Shown: piece after piece, positions 1 to 8,371 of the stretch
How the letters are laid out: each line of letters begins with the position of its first letter
Position numbering within the stretch: position 1 is the stretch's first letter
DNA from: Propionivibrio hellwigii
GTDB taxonomy: Bacteria > Pseudomonadota > Gammaproteobacteria > Burkholderiales > Rhodocyclaceae
DNA: 64,000 nucleotides
Direction of reading: 5' to 3'
NCBI RefSeq assembly: GCF_041770905.1
Contig: NZ_JBEUWX010000001.1
Coordinates: 310,001 to 374,000, forward strand
Notes under the pieces: generated by a model
The model's input: the letters and a program-made list of their open reading frames with translations, nothing else
Databases searched by the model: none
Told to the model about the DNA's origin: nothing
Translations under genes and position numbers: made by a program

Positions 1-609
1 GTCGGGGTGTACGGCGACCGGATCGCTGACCGCCTGCAACAGCGGCAGGTCATTGAACGAGTCGCTGTAAAACCAGATGCGCGTGAATGCGCCGCGCCAT
101 GACCCCATCGCTTCCAGCCAGGCGTCCAGGCGCTCAAGCTTGCCTGCACGAAAAGCCGGCGTGCCGCGCACCCGGCCGGTAAACCGGCCGTATCCGTCCT
201 GCGCCGGGATGGTGGCGATCAGGTGCGGAATGCCGAATTCACGGGCGATCGGCCCGGTCACAAAGCTGTTGGTCGCCGTGATCAGCGCGCACAGGTCGCC
301 TTGTTCCTGGTGGCGGTTAACCAGCGCGCGCGCCGCCTGGCCGATGACCGGCACGATCGTGCGCGCCATGAAGTCGGCGTGCCAGGCGTCGAGCCGGGCG
401 CGCGGGTTGTCGGCCAGCGGCGCGAACTGGAAGTCGAGGAAAGCCTGGACGTCCAGCATGCCGGCACGATATTGCGCATAAAAGTCGTCATTCTTTCGCG
501 TGAAATCCTCCCGATCGACGACCCCTGCATCGATCAGATACTGTGTCCAGGCGTAATCGCTGTCGCAGGGCAGCAGGGTATGGTCAAGGTCGAAAAGGGC
601 AAGTTGCAT
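1..609 (-). CDS. HAD-superfamily phosphatase (SerB-like, HAD-IB), 3' end cut by window edge
   Basis: The reverse strand from 609 encodes at least 203 residues and runs off the left edge, so the C-terminus is missing. The N-terminus holds HAD motif I, LALFDLDHTLL, with the nucleophile and acid/base aspartates. Motif II is in LITATNSF, and the motif III/IV region is FYSDSFNDLPLL, whose aspartates would bind Mg2+. This pattern fits the HAD-IB group of phosphoserine-phosphatase-like enzymes, soluble and acting on small phosphate esters; the substrate cannot be told from sequence. It begins 9 bp after the stop of hda and is very likely co-transcribed with it, an order known from other betaproteobacteria, where pcnB and folK often follow. 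The ATG at 609 fits the family N-terminus. Confidence 0.85.
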   Translation of the reverse strand, partial: MQLALFDLDHTLLPCDSDYAWTQYLIDAGVVDREDFTRKNDDFYAQYRAGMLDVQAFLDFQFAPLADNPRARLDAWHADFMARTIVPVIGQAARALVNRHQEQGDLCALITATNSFVTGPIAREFGIPHLIATIPAQDGYGRFTGRVRGTPAFRAGKLERLDAWLEAMGSWRGAFTRIWFYSDSFNDLPLLQAVSDPVAVHPD

Positions 610-618
610 GGCGGCTAT

Positions 619-1368
619 TTATTCTGAATTATTTTGAAAAGCGGCAGTGTGCGGGGCAGGGTGCAGAACTTCGCGCAGCAGGGGAAGGGTGATCGGCCGC
701 CGCCGTTCCAGCGAGTAGCGGTCGAGCGCGTCGAGCAAGGCGGACAGGCTGCGCATGTCGCGCGGCGCGCGGCTGCGCAGATAGGCGAGGGCTCCCGTCG
801 GCAGGCGGAGTCCGCGGCGGGCGGCCTGGGCTGTCAGGGCGGCGTCCTGTTCGGCTTCGGACAGCGGCTGGAGCCGGTAAACAAGCCCGGAACCAAGGCG
901 GGTGCGCAGGTCTTCGCGCACGGCGAGCTGTTGCGGCGGCGCGGCGGTGGCGGCGAGCAGACGCCCGGCGCCATTTGTTGCGCGCAGGCGGTTGAACAGG
1001 TTGAACAGGGCGATCTGGCCGCGTTCATTGAGGGCTTCGATATTGTCGATGGCGTAACGGACGGGCGAGGCGCGCGTGGGGATGCTTTCCGGAGTCATTG
1101 TCGTCGCCATCGTGTCTTCCGCGGTCGCCGCCGCCTCTAGACCAGCGAGTGCGCAATCGTCCTGCGCGTCGATATAGCGTGCGCCGCTGGCGCGCAGCAG
1201 ATGCGTTTTGCCGGATGCCGGCTCGCCCCACAACAGCAGCAAGGTTTCACGACTGTCGGCGGCCAGCCAGCCGGCCAGCCCGGCCAGCGCCTCCCCGTTG
1301 CTGCCAACGACGAAATTGTCGAGCGACGGGGGTGTTTCCGGCAGCAGGTCGAGAATCAGTTGATGCAT
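619..1368 (-). CDS. hda: Hda, DnaA regulatory inactivator
   Basis: 249 residues, the usual Hda size. The N-terminus carries QLILDLL (residues 3-9), matching the beta-clamp-binding motif through which Hda docks on the DNA polymerase sliding clamp. A Walker A motif, GEPASGKT, is at about 48-55, and a DnaA-like AAA+ core follows with a sensor/arginine region near RTRLGSGL. Hda stimulates hydrolysis of DnaA-bound ATP after initiation and so prevents re-initiation. Compared with compact homologues there is an Ala/Thr-rich stretch at about 76-100 before the second beta strand, probably a surface loop. It is divergent from purM, and the HAD phosphatase follows at a 9-bp gap. Confidence 0.9.
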   Translation of the reverse strand: MHQLILDLLPETPPSLDNFVVGSNGEALAGLAGWLAADSRETLLLLWGEPASGKTHLLRASGARYIDAQDDCALAGLEAAATAEDTMATTMTPESIPTRASPVRYAIDNIEALNERGQIALFNLFNRLRATNGAGRLLAATAAPPQQLAVREDLRTRLGSGLVYRLQPLSEAEQDAALTAQAARRGLRLPTGALAYLRSRAPRDMRSLSALLDALDRYSLERRRPITLPLLREVLHPAPHTAAFQNNSE

Positions 1369-1630
1369 GGGATAAAGGTTATGGAGAGCAGGTCATGGAG
1401 AGCACAGCGCGCCTGCAACGCAGGACGCAATGGAAAATGGCGATGGCTTGACGCTAAGGCATGACGACGGAGCGGGCCGCCCGCAGGGCAGTGAATTTGG
1501 ATAAAATCGCAGCGCGTCGAGGAGGCTGCGTATTCTAGCATTACCATTCCGGCTTCCGCTGCTTTTCCCGCCTTCCCCGGCTTCCTGCCGTTTTTTCCTG
1601 CCCATTCAATCTTCAAGGATGATGAACGAG

Positions 1631-2689
1631 ATGACCCAGCCCGTGCCGCCTTCTTCCCCGTCTCCGTTGTCTTACCGCGATTCCGGTGTCGATATCGATG
1701 CCGGCGATGCGCTGGTCGAACGCATCAAACCGCTTGCCAAAAGAACGCTGCGAGAGGGCGTGCTCGGCGGTCTGGGGGGGTTTGGCGCGCTGTTCGAGGT
1801 GCCCAAACGCTACCGCGAGCCGGTGCTTGTCTCCGGCACCGACGGCGTGGGGACTAAACTGCGCCTGGCCTTTGCACTCAATCGCCACGATACGGTGGGC
1901 ATCGACCTCGTCGCCATGAGCGTCAACGATGTACTGGTGCAGGGCGCGGAACCGTTGTTTTTTCTTGATTACTTTGCCTGCGGCAAGCTGGATGTGGATA
2001 CCGCGGCGACGGTCGTTGCCGGTATCGCCCAAGGCTGCGAGCAGGCCGGCTGCGCGCTGATCGGCGGCGAGACGGCGGAAATGCCCGGCATGTATCCGCC
2101 CGGTGAATACGATCTGGCCGGCTTTGCCGTCGGCGCGGTCGAAAAATCGAAGATCATCACGGGGCAGGACATCGCGGCCGGCGATGTCGTGCTCGGTCTG
2201 CCCTCGTCCGGCGCGCATTCCAATGGCTATTCGCTGGTGCGCAAGATCATCGAGCGCGCCAAACCGGCGCTCGATGCCCCCTTTGAGGGCGGCAAGACGC
2301 TGGCGGATGCGGTCATGGCGCCGACGCGCATTTACGTCAAACCGATGTTGTCCGTACTGGCCGCCCTGCCGGTCAAGGGCATGGCGCATATTACCGGCGG
2401 CGGTCTGCGCGAAAATATCCCGCGCGTGCTGCCAAAAACGGTCAAGGCGGTCATCGAACAATCGTCCTGGCAGCGCCCAAAGATTTTCCAGTGGCTGCAA
2501 AGCGAAGGCCGCGTGGCCGAGGATGAAATGCACCGCGTGTTCAACTGCGGCATCGGCATGGCGGTCATCGTTGCCCGCGAAAACGTCTCGCAGGCGCTGC
2601 GGCTGCTGCGTGCGGCGGGTGAAGAGGCGGTGGAAATCGGCCATATCGAGGCGCGGGGCGAAGGCGAGGCGCAGACGCTGGTCGTATAA
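1631..2689 (+). CDS. purM: Phosphoribosylformylglycinamidine cyclo-ligase (AIR synthetase)
   Basis: Catalyses the ATP-dependent fifth step of purine synthesis, FGAM to AIR, in the cytosol. The signature DGVGTKL follows SGT near residue 75, and glycine-rich segments such as GGETAEMPGMY and ITGGGLRENIPRVLP are typical of PurM. About 352 residues is the normal length. Three in-frame ATGs occur at 1619, 1622 and 1631. The AAGGA at 1615-1619 overlaps or abuts the first two, so the third, giving MTQPVPP, is preferred, although its spacing of 11 is long. It is divergently arranged with hda across a 250-bp gap in which I see no other gene. Confidence 0.93.
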   Translation: MTQPVPPSSPSPLSYRDSGVDIDAGDALVERIKPLAKRTLREGVLGGLGGFGALFEVPKRYREPVLVSGTDGVGTKLRLAFALNRHDTVGIDLVAMSVNDVLVQGAEPLFFLDYFACGKLDVDTAATVVAGIAQGCEQAGCALIGGETAEMPGMYPPGEYDLAGFAVGAVEKSKIITGQDIAAGDVVLGLPSSGAHSNGYSLVRKIIERAKPALDAPFEGGKTLADAVMAPTRIYVKPMLSVLAALPVKGMAHITGGGLRENIPRVLPKTVKAVIEQSSWQRPKIFQWLQSEGRVAEDEMHRVFNCGIGMAVIVARENVSQALRLLRAAGEEAVEIGHIEARGEGEAQTLVV

Positions 2690-2834
2690 GCAGTCGGAAA
2701 GCGCGCGCCGGGACGCCGGCGCGATCCCACGGAAGCAAAAAGGCACAGACAGCAAAAAGCAGGCCGAGACAAAAGATAAAGCCGCTGGAACGGCGGCGCG
2801 TTCTGCTGGCCGATGCGGAGGAATTCAGGAATTC

Positions 2835-3299
2835 ATGAAGATCAGGAGCCAGAAAGATTTTGTCGCCGGACTGCTGCTCATCCTGATCGGCCTGGCGTTT
2901 GCCGTCGGCGCGACCGACTACAGCTTTGGCACCGCCGTGCGTCCGGGGCCGGGATACTTTCCCTTTGGTCTGGGGATCATTCTTGCGCTGCTTGGCGTCG
3001 TCGTGCTGCTTTCGGCGTTCACCAGCCAACGCACGGATCGCACGGACGGCGACCCTGTCGGCAGAATTCCGTGGCGGCCGCTGCTTTGCGTGGTCGGCGC
3101 GATTGTGTTTTTCGGCGTTGCCCTGCCGCGGCTCGGCTTCTTTATCAGTCTGCCGGTCATGATTGTCCTGACTTCGGCGGGCAGCCGTGAATTTTCCTGG
3201 CGGGATGCGTTGCTCAATGCAGCGGTTCTGACGCTGGCCTCTTACGCGATTTTCATTTACGGCCTGCAATTGACGATGCCCTTGTGGCCGGCGCTGTAG
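2835..3299 (+). CDS. tctB: Tripartite tricarboxylate transporter, small membrane subunit (TctB family)
   Basis: 154 residues with four hydrophobic segments at about 10-28, 41-60, 80-98 and 118-148. The N-terminal KDFVAGLLLILIGLAF and the following GPGYFP are characteristic of the TctB (DUF1468) family. TctB is the small integral-membrane subunit of a secondary transporter that takes up carboxylates with a periplasmic receptor. The start at 2835 is preceded by AGGA; the reading frame is open well upstream but lacks TctB character there. It lies 180 bp before tctA, a larger gap than usual, and no receptor gene is adjacent. A Bug-type receptor is at 55212-56207. Confidence 0.88.
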   Translation: MKIRSQKDFVAGLLLILIGLAFAVGATDYSFGTAVRPGPGYFPFGLGIILALLGVVVLLSAFTSQRTDRTDGDPVGRIPWRPLLCVVGAIVFFGVALPRLGFFISLPVMIVLTSAGSREFSWRDALLNAAVLTLASYAIFIYGLQLTMPLWPAL

Positions 3300-3483
3300 C
3301 CGATAAAGCCGATGCTGCCGATGGTTTCGCCGCCTGTTCTGTCCGTTCCGCCCGCTTTGCCCGGCGCACGCGGCTGCTTGATGCCTTCGTTGTTCATCCT
3401 GCCGCCTGAAGGTTCCGGCGCCTCAGCGCGGCGCCGACGCCAGTCAATCCAGTCAATATAGGGTTTCCCCGGAAAGAGTGCTC

Positions 3484-4992
3484 ATGGATCTTTTGCAGAA
3501 TCTGGTGCTGGGTTTCCAGACCTCGCTGTCGCTGGCCAACCTGGGGTACGCCTTTCTCGGCGCCTTGCTCGGCACGCTGATCGGCGTGCTGCCGGGGCTG
3601 GGGCCGATCGCTACGATCGCCATGCTGCTTCCCTCGATGTACACCCTGCCGCCGACTTCCGCGCTGATCATGCTGGCCGGCATTTATTACGGCGCGCAGT
3701 ATGGCGGCTCGACGACGGCGATCCTGATCAATGTGCCGGGCGAAGCCTCATCCGTGGTGACGGCGCTCGACGGCTACCAGATGGCGCGCCGCGGGCACGC
3801 CGGCAAGGCGCTGGCGACGGCCGCGCTGGCGTCCTTTTTTGCCGGCACGGTAGGAACGCTCGTCGTTGCCGCCTTCGCCCCGCCGCTGACCAGCCTGGCC
3901 TTTGAATTCGGCGCGCCGGAATACTGCGCCCTGATGTTCCTGGGGCTGGTCGGCGCGGTTATTCTGGCCTCCGGTTCGCTGCCCAAGGCGATGGCGATGG
4001 TCGTGCTTGGCCTGCTGCTCGGCCAGATCAATACCGATGTGATCACGGCGGTGCCGCGTTTTAGCTTCGGCATCCCCGAACTGATGGACGGCATCAACTT
4101 CACCGTCATCGCCATGGGGATTTTCAGCTTCGGTGAAATCATCGCCAACCTGGGCAGGCCGCCCGGGCAACGCGAAACCTTCGTGCGGAAGGTGACCAAC
4201 CTCATGCCCGACAAAGAAGATTTCAAGGCCGCCGCGCCGGCGACGGTGCGCGGAACGTTGCTTGGATGCCTGCTCGGCGTGCTGCCTGGCGCCGGCCCGA
4301 TGCTGGCCTCGTTCTCCTCCTACACGATCGAGAAAAAACTCTCAAAAACGCCGCAGGCATTCGGCAAAGGCGCCATCGAAGGCGTCGCCGCGCCCGAGGC
4401 GGCAAACAATTCCGGCGCCCAGACTTCGTTCATTCCCATGCTCACGCTCGGCATCCCGACCAGCGCGGTCATGGCATTGATGGTGGGCGCCATGACGATC
4501 ATGGGCATTCAGCCCGGCCCCCAGGTCATGACGGCCAACCCCAGCCTGTTCTGGGGGCTGGTGACATCAATGTGGATCGGCAACCTGATGCTCGTCATCC
4601 TCAACCTGCCGCTGATCGGCATCTGGGTCCGTTTGCTGACCGTGCCCTATCGCTTCCTGTTCCCCGCCATCATGGCTTTTTGCGCCATCGGCGTTTACTC
4701 GCTGTCGAACAATACCTTCGACGTCTACTGCGCGGCGGTTTTCGCCGTCATCGGCTTTGCCTTTCACAAACTCGGCTTTGAACCGGCGCCGCTGATTCTC
4801 GGCTTTGTCCTCGGCCCGATGATGGAAGAAAACCTGCGCCGCGCCCTACTCATGGCGCGCGGCGACTGGAGCGTCTTCCTCACCCGCCCGATCGCGGCGA
4901 CGATGATCGCGCTTGCCATCGCCTTGATGGTGATGATCGCCCTCCCGGCGATCGGCAAAAAGCGCGAAGCCGTATTCGTCGAGCAGGAATAA
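3484..4992 (+). CDS. tctA: Tripartite tricarboxylate transporter, large membrane subunit (TctA family)
   Basis: 502 residues, normal for TctA, with around twelve hydrophobic segments. The two internally repeated signatures are visible: GVLPGLGPIATIAMLLP near residue 37 and GVLPGAGPMLASFSSY near 265, as is a conserved GIPEAA-like stretch written as EGVAAPEAANNSGAQ. TctA forms the translocation pathway of the TTT transporter in the inner membrane. The ATG at 3484 has GGAAAGAG at 3471-3478 as ribosome site; a GTG two codons upstream is less well placed. With tctB it forms the membrane half of a carboxylate uptake system. A duplicated repeat begins just after its stop. Confidence 0.93.
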   Translation: MDLLQNLVLGFQTSLSLANLGYAFLGALLGTLIGVLPGLGPIATIAMLLPSMYTLPPTSALIMLAGIYYGAQYGGSTTAILINVPGEASSVVTALDGYQMARRGHAGKALATAALASFFAGTVGTLVVAAFAPPLTSLAFEFGAPEYCALMFLGLVGAVILASGSLPKAMAMVVLGLLLGQINTDVITAVPRFSFGIPELMDGINFTVIAMGIFSFGEIIANLGRPPGQRETFVRKVTNLMPDKEDFKAAAPATVRGTLLGCLLGVLPGAGPMLASFSSYTIEKKLSKTPQAFGKGAIEGVAAPEAANNSGAQTSFIPMLTLGIPTSAVMALMVGAMTIMGIQPGPQVMTANPSLFWGLVTSMWIGNLMLVILNLPLIGIWVRLLTVPYRFLFPAIMAFCAIGVYSLSNNTFDVYCAAVFAVIGFAFHKLGFEPAPLILGFVLGPMMEENLRRALLMARGDWSVFLTRPIAATMIALAIALMVMIALPAIGKKREAVFVEQE

Positions 4993-5000
4993 AGCACGCT

Positions 5001-5197
5001 GCGCCCGCCTGCTGCTGCAGGGGATGGAGGCATGGATAGGCATCCCTGAAGCCCGCGTCCTATAAGGGTTTCCGGATGCCCACCCCTGAAGCCCACGTCC
5101 CATAAGGGTTTGCGGATACCCATCGCTGGAAGGCTTATTCCACAAGGGCTTCCGGGTAGGGTGGCTGGAAACGCCCATTCCACGCGGGCTGGCGGCC
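5001..5197. repeat. Repeat-A block, copy 1 of a near-identical 197-bp direct duplication
   Basis: About 197 bp of short hairpin-like units (CCC-N9-GGG cores) that recur almost base for base at 5851-6046. Shared landmarks are GCTGCTGCAG near the left end and CCATTCCACGCGGGCT near the right end. The two copies are in direct orientation and bracket the membrane-protein gene at 5285-5743. Confidence 0.85.
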
Positions 5198-5284
5198 ACT
5201 CTGTTTTATTGGTGAGCAGCACCCTGCCGGCATCGTGCTCATCAAAAAGAGGCGACTCGGAATCCCGCGCATCGACCGCACCGT

Positions 5285-5743
5285 TCAATCCGCCCGGGGG
5301 CGTTGGGCATCATGCCTGAATATCAGGGCGCTGATCAGACCGCTGATCAATGGTGCGGAAAACCACAGGAGATTTTGTTCATGCGTGATGGCAAACCACA
5401 GCCATCCCAGGAAAAACCCCAGCGATGCGCCGACCGCAATGGCAAAATAAAGGCCAAGTTGCCAGATGCGCTGGAGTACGGCGCCGACCCCGTACAGGCT
5501 GATGGAAGTAAAGGCAAAGCCTGCCGGAAAATAAATCAATGTTTGTAAGACCCATCGCTCATGGGATTGCTCCCCACCGATCAAGGGCATGAATTGCAGC
5601 AAGGAGGGCGGCGTTAACCAAAGCGGCGCAGAAAGCCAGACGGCCTGCCCTTTGGGGTCGATGATCGTTGCCGCATAAAACATGGCCATGACGCAATGGG
5701 CGTAATACAACAGAACCAGAAAAATCCCCAGATGATGACGCAT
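5285..5743 (-). CDS. Hypothetical inner-membrane protein with about four transmembrane segments
   Basis: 152 residues from the ATG at 5743; the frame is open to a TTG at 5788, which adds 15 unremarkable residues. Hydrophobic stretches at about 6-26, 45-60, 81-101 and 105-145 suggest four or five membrane passes. The C-terminus, RHDAQRPRAD, is basic and probably cytoplasmic. I do not recognise a family. The gene sits alone between two direct copies of a 197-bp repeat block (5001-5197 and 5851-6046), so it could be part of a duplicated or inserted segment. No convincing ribosome site precedes the ATG, which lowers confidence. Confidence 0.55.
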   Translation of the reverse strand: MRHHLGIFLVLLYYAHCVMAMFYAATIIDPKGQAVWLSAPLWLTPPSLLQFMPLIGGEQSHERWVLQTLIYFPAGFAFTSISLYGVGAVLQRIWQLGLYFAIAVGASLGFFLGWLWFAITHEQNLLWFSAPLISGLISALIFRHDAQRPRAD

Positions 5744-5850
5744 GCTATGTGTTGTGAACCCGGATGGATGGTGGCGCGTAATGCGCAAATTTTTTCAGTA
5801 TTTTAGCCATTTCCATTTCACCGGGGTATTGCGCAGGAATGACGCGCCCT

Positions 5851-6046
5851 GCGCCCGCCCGCTGCTGCAGGGATGGGGGCATGGATAGGCACCTCTGAAG
5901 CCCGCGTTCTATAAGGGTTTCCGGATGCCCACCCCTGAAGCCCACGTTCTATAAGGGTTTGCGGATGCCCATCGCTGAAAGGCTTATTCCATAAGGGTTT
6001 CCGGGCAGGGTGGCCGGAAACGCCCATTCCACGCGGGCTAGCGGCC
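5851..6046. repeat. Repeat-A block, copy 2 of the direct duplication
   Basis: Second copy of the block at 5001-5197, about 196 bp, with only scattered substitutions. The remaining bases to 6118 hold no gene that I can see, and this copy runs almost up to the small membrane-protein gene at 6119. Confidence 0.85.
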
Positions 6047-6118
6047 GACGGTGAGTGGTACCGCCAGCGTTACGGCCAGCGCTACCCATTCTGCGCGGGT
6101 GAGCGGTCGCCCCGTTTT

Positions 6119-6346
6119 TTAGCCTCTGGCGCGGGATTCCAGGTAGAGGCCGAGCGCGCATCCGGCGATGACCAGCGCGATGCCGTGCCCGAGCGTGAAG
6201 GCTGCGAAGTTGTAGGCGAGTGAGATCGCCAGGAGTCCGGAGACGAGGAGGCAGAGGAGCAGGCGAAGCGGGCGCCGGAGGAACAGTACGATATCCAGCA
6301 GGTTGAGCAGGAAGTCGAGCAGGAGATTAAGCAGGGAATCAAGCAT
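6119..6346 (-). CDS. Small hypothetical membrane protein (75 aa)
   Basis: 75 residues from the ATG at 6346. It is strongly hydrophobic: an amphipathic leucine-rich N-terminus (MLDSLLNLLLDFLLNLLD) followed by two membrane segments at about 28-45 and 52-68, separated by a short loop. No family is recognised. It lies only 15 bp downstream of the class II aldolase gene on the same strand, so it may be the last gene of the mtnA operon. The longer frame upstream (to 6478) overlaps the aldolase gene and has no membrane-protein character, so the short start is preferred. Confidence 0.55.
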   Translation of the reverse strand: MLDSLLNLLLDFLLNLLDIVLFLRRPLRLLLCLLVSGLLAISLAYNFAAFTLGHGIALVIAGCALGLYLESRARG

Positions 6347-6360
6347 CTTTGTCTGCGTAT

Positions 6361-7041
6361 TTATTTCGCGTTTTGCGGCTGCCCATAGTGCGCGAATTTT
6401 TTCAGGATTACCGCCATTTCGTCGGCGTCGAGCAGAACGGGGGCGCCGAGCTGGCAGGCGCGCCAGTACTGTTCGCACAGCGCCTCAAATTCAATGCCCA
6501 GCGCCAGCGCGCGTTCCGGCGTCTCGGCGTAGAGCAGAAAGCCGTGATTGGCGAGCAGGCAGGCTGTGCGGCCGTTCAGCGCTTCCAGCGCCGCGTCCGA
6601 CAGCGCCTGGGTGCCGAAGGTGGCGTAGCGGGCGCAGCGGATGTTGTCGCCGCCGAAGCGGGCGATCATGTAGTGGAAAGGGGGAATGTCCCAGCGCAGG
6701 CAGGCGAGGCTGACAGCGAAAGGGGAATGCGCGTGCAGCACGGCGCCGGCCTGCGGGTGGGCCAGGTAGAGGTCGCGGTGAAAGCGCCATTCGGAGGATG
6801 GCTGACGGCGGCCGCTGGCCATGCCGTCAAAGCGCATGAATACGATGTCTTCCGCCTCCAGTGTGGCGTAGTCCATGCCGGAGGGCGTTATCAGGAAGCC
6901 GCTTTCGCTGTTCTCGCCGTTTTCATCGTTGTGGGTAAGGCGCAGGCTGAGGTTGCCGGCGGTGCCTTTGTTCAGGCCGGCGGCGAGCATGCCGTGCGCG
7001 GCGGCGATCAGGCGGTGGCGGACGTGGTCGGTCGTCTTCAT
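6361..7041 (-). CDS. Class II aldolase/adducin-family protein, probable sugar-phosphate aldolase (Ald2-like)
   Basis: 226 residues, typical for fuculose-1-phosphate-aldolase-like enzymes. Zinc ligands expected for the family are present: H103 and H105 in VLHAHSP and H166 in LLANHGF. E84 in SSEWRFHRDLY is the likely catalytic acid/base. The start codon overlaps the mtnA stop by ATGA, so the two are translationally coupled. In the known DHAP shunt a class II aldolase splits the ketose phosphate made by MtnA into dihydroxyacetone phosphate and an aldehyde. The same family also contains MtnB dehydratases, so the reaction (aldol cleavage versus dehydration) is not proved; no mtnC or mtnD is nearby, which favours the shunt. 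Confidence 0.8.
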   Translation of the reverse strand: MKTTDHVRHRLIAAAHGMLAAGLNKGTAGNLSLRLTHNDENGENSESGFLITPSGMDYATLEAEDIVFMRFDGMASGRRQPSSEWRFHRDLYLAHPQAGAVLHAHSPFAVSLACLRWDIPPFHYMIARFGGDNIRCARYATFGTQALSDAALEALNGRTACLLANHGFLLYAETPERALALGIEFEALCEQYWRACQLGAPVLLDADEMAVILKKFAHYGQPQNAK

Positions 7042-8345
7042 GGCTGCTTCCTGTCGGGGTTGTCGGGCGTATCGGGCGTGTTAGGAGTGTCAGAAGTATC
7101 ACGATAAAGGCCGCCCAGCCCTGCCGCCGAGGCCGGGCAGACGCCGCGTTCGGTGATCAGCGCCGTGATGTAGGCGGCGGGGGTGATGTCGAACGCCGGA
7201 TTGGCGACGGCCGCATCCGCCGGCAGGATGCGCGCCGTTACGCGCCCGTCGCACGCCTTGCCGTGCGCACATTCGCCCATGTCGCCGGGCCTGTTGGCAT
7301 GGGTGGCGGCAGGCGCGTCGACATGCGCGTTGTTGTGGCCGGCGGCGTCAGAGTCTCTGTTTCCAGCAGGCGCGTCGCATTCCGCCGTCCCGCCGATCAG
7401 GCGCACCTCGTCCCCATCACGTTCTTCGATGGGGATGGCGCCGCCGTCCGGACAGCCGAAGTCGATGGTTGAAGCGGGCGCGGCAACGTAAAAGGGAATC
7501 GCGGCCGCCCGCGCCGCCAGGGCTTTCAGATAGGTGCCGACCTTGTTGGCGACATCGCCGTTGGCGGCGATGCGGTCGGCGCCAACGAGGACGGCATCGA
7601 CCCGGCCTTGCGCAAGCAGCAGGCCGGCGGCGTTGTCGGCCAGGACGGTATGCGGCACGCCGCGCTGTTTCAGCTCCCAGGCCGTGAGCAGGCCCTGGTT
7701 GCGCGGACGGGTTTCAGAAACCCAGACGTGCAGATCGATGCCGGCCGCCTGGGCGGCATAGATGGGCGCCAGCGCGGTGCCATGCGCCACGGTCGCCAGG
7801 GCGCCGGCATTGCAATGCGTCATCAGATTCAAGCGTCGTCCGGCGGGCGTCAGCGCGCGCAGAAGCGTCAGCCCGTGTGCGCCAATGCGCCGGCATTGCG
7901 CGGCGTCTTCGTCGGCGATGGCGGCCGCTTCGCGCCAGGCGGCGTCGGCGCGTTGTGCGGGGTGCAGCGGCGTCAGGCGCTTGCGCATGCGCGCCAGCGC
8001 CCAGGCGAGGTTGACGGCGGTCGGGCGGGTGGCTGCCAGCCGCGCAACAGCGGCTTCCAGCGCGGCGTCGCCGGCATCCTGACGCATGGCCAGCGCCACG
8101 CCGTAGGCGGCGGTCACGCCGATCAGCGGCGCGCCGCGCACCTGCATGGTGCGGATGGCGTGCGCCGCTTCGTCCAACGTGCTCAGGCGCAGGGTGCGAA
8201 CGGCATGCGGCAGCATCGTCTGGTCGAGCGTGCAGACGTGTTCTCCATCCCGATCCGTTTCTGTCCAGAGCGTGCGCTGGGTGTAGGGCGCTTCTGCGCT
8301 GTGTGGGGCGTTCAATGCGCTGTCCTTTCTGTCCTTCCGTATCAA
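7038..8345 (-). CDS. mtnA: S-methyl-5-thioribose-1-phosphate isomerase with an extra loop
   Basis: 435 residues, longer than the usual 340-370. Family hallmarks are present: VRGAPLIGVTAAYG near 70, the catalytic cysteine C178 in THCNAGALAT, and the catalytic aspartate D257 in VGADRIAANGD followed by NKVGTY. The enzyme converts an aldose 1-phosphate to the ketose 1-phosphate in methylthioadenosine or 5-deoxyadenosine salvage. Two additions are unusual. One is an Ala/Asp/His-rich, low-complexity insert at about 320-372, between RLIGG and the conserved ANPAFDITPA. The other is a C-terminal tail of repeated Asp-Thr-Pro. Both are likely disordered. It is first in a probable operon with the class II aldolase. 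Confidence 0.92.
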   Translation of the reverse strand: MIRKDRKDSALNAPHSAEAPYTQRTLWTETDRDGEHVCTLDQTMLPHAVRTLRLSTLDEAAHAIRTMQVRGAPLIGVTAAYGVALAMRQDAGDAALEAAVARLAATRPTAVNLAWALARMRKRLTPLHPAQRADAAWREAAAIADEDAAQCRRIGAHGLTLLRALTPAGRRLNLMTHCNAGALATVAHGTALAPIYAAQAAGIDLHVWVSETRPRNQGLLTAWELKQRGVPHTVLADNAAGLLLAQGRVDAVLVGADRIAANGDVANKVGTYLKALAARAAAIPFYVAAPASTIDFGCPDGGAIPIEERDGDEVRLIGGTAECDAPAGNRDSDAAGHNNAHVDAPAATHANRPGDMGECAHGKACDGRVTARILPADAAVANPAFDITPAAYITALITERGVCPASAAGLGGLYRDTSDTPNTPDTPDNPDRKQP

Positions 8346-8371
8346 CTGTCCGCGCGGCTTGCCGGCCTGCG

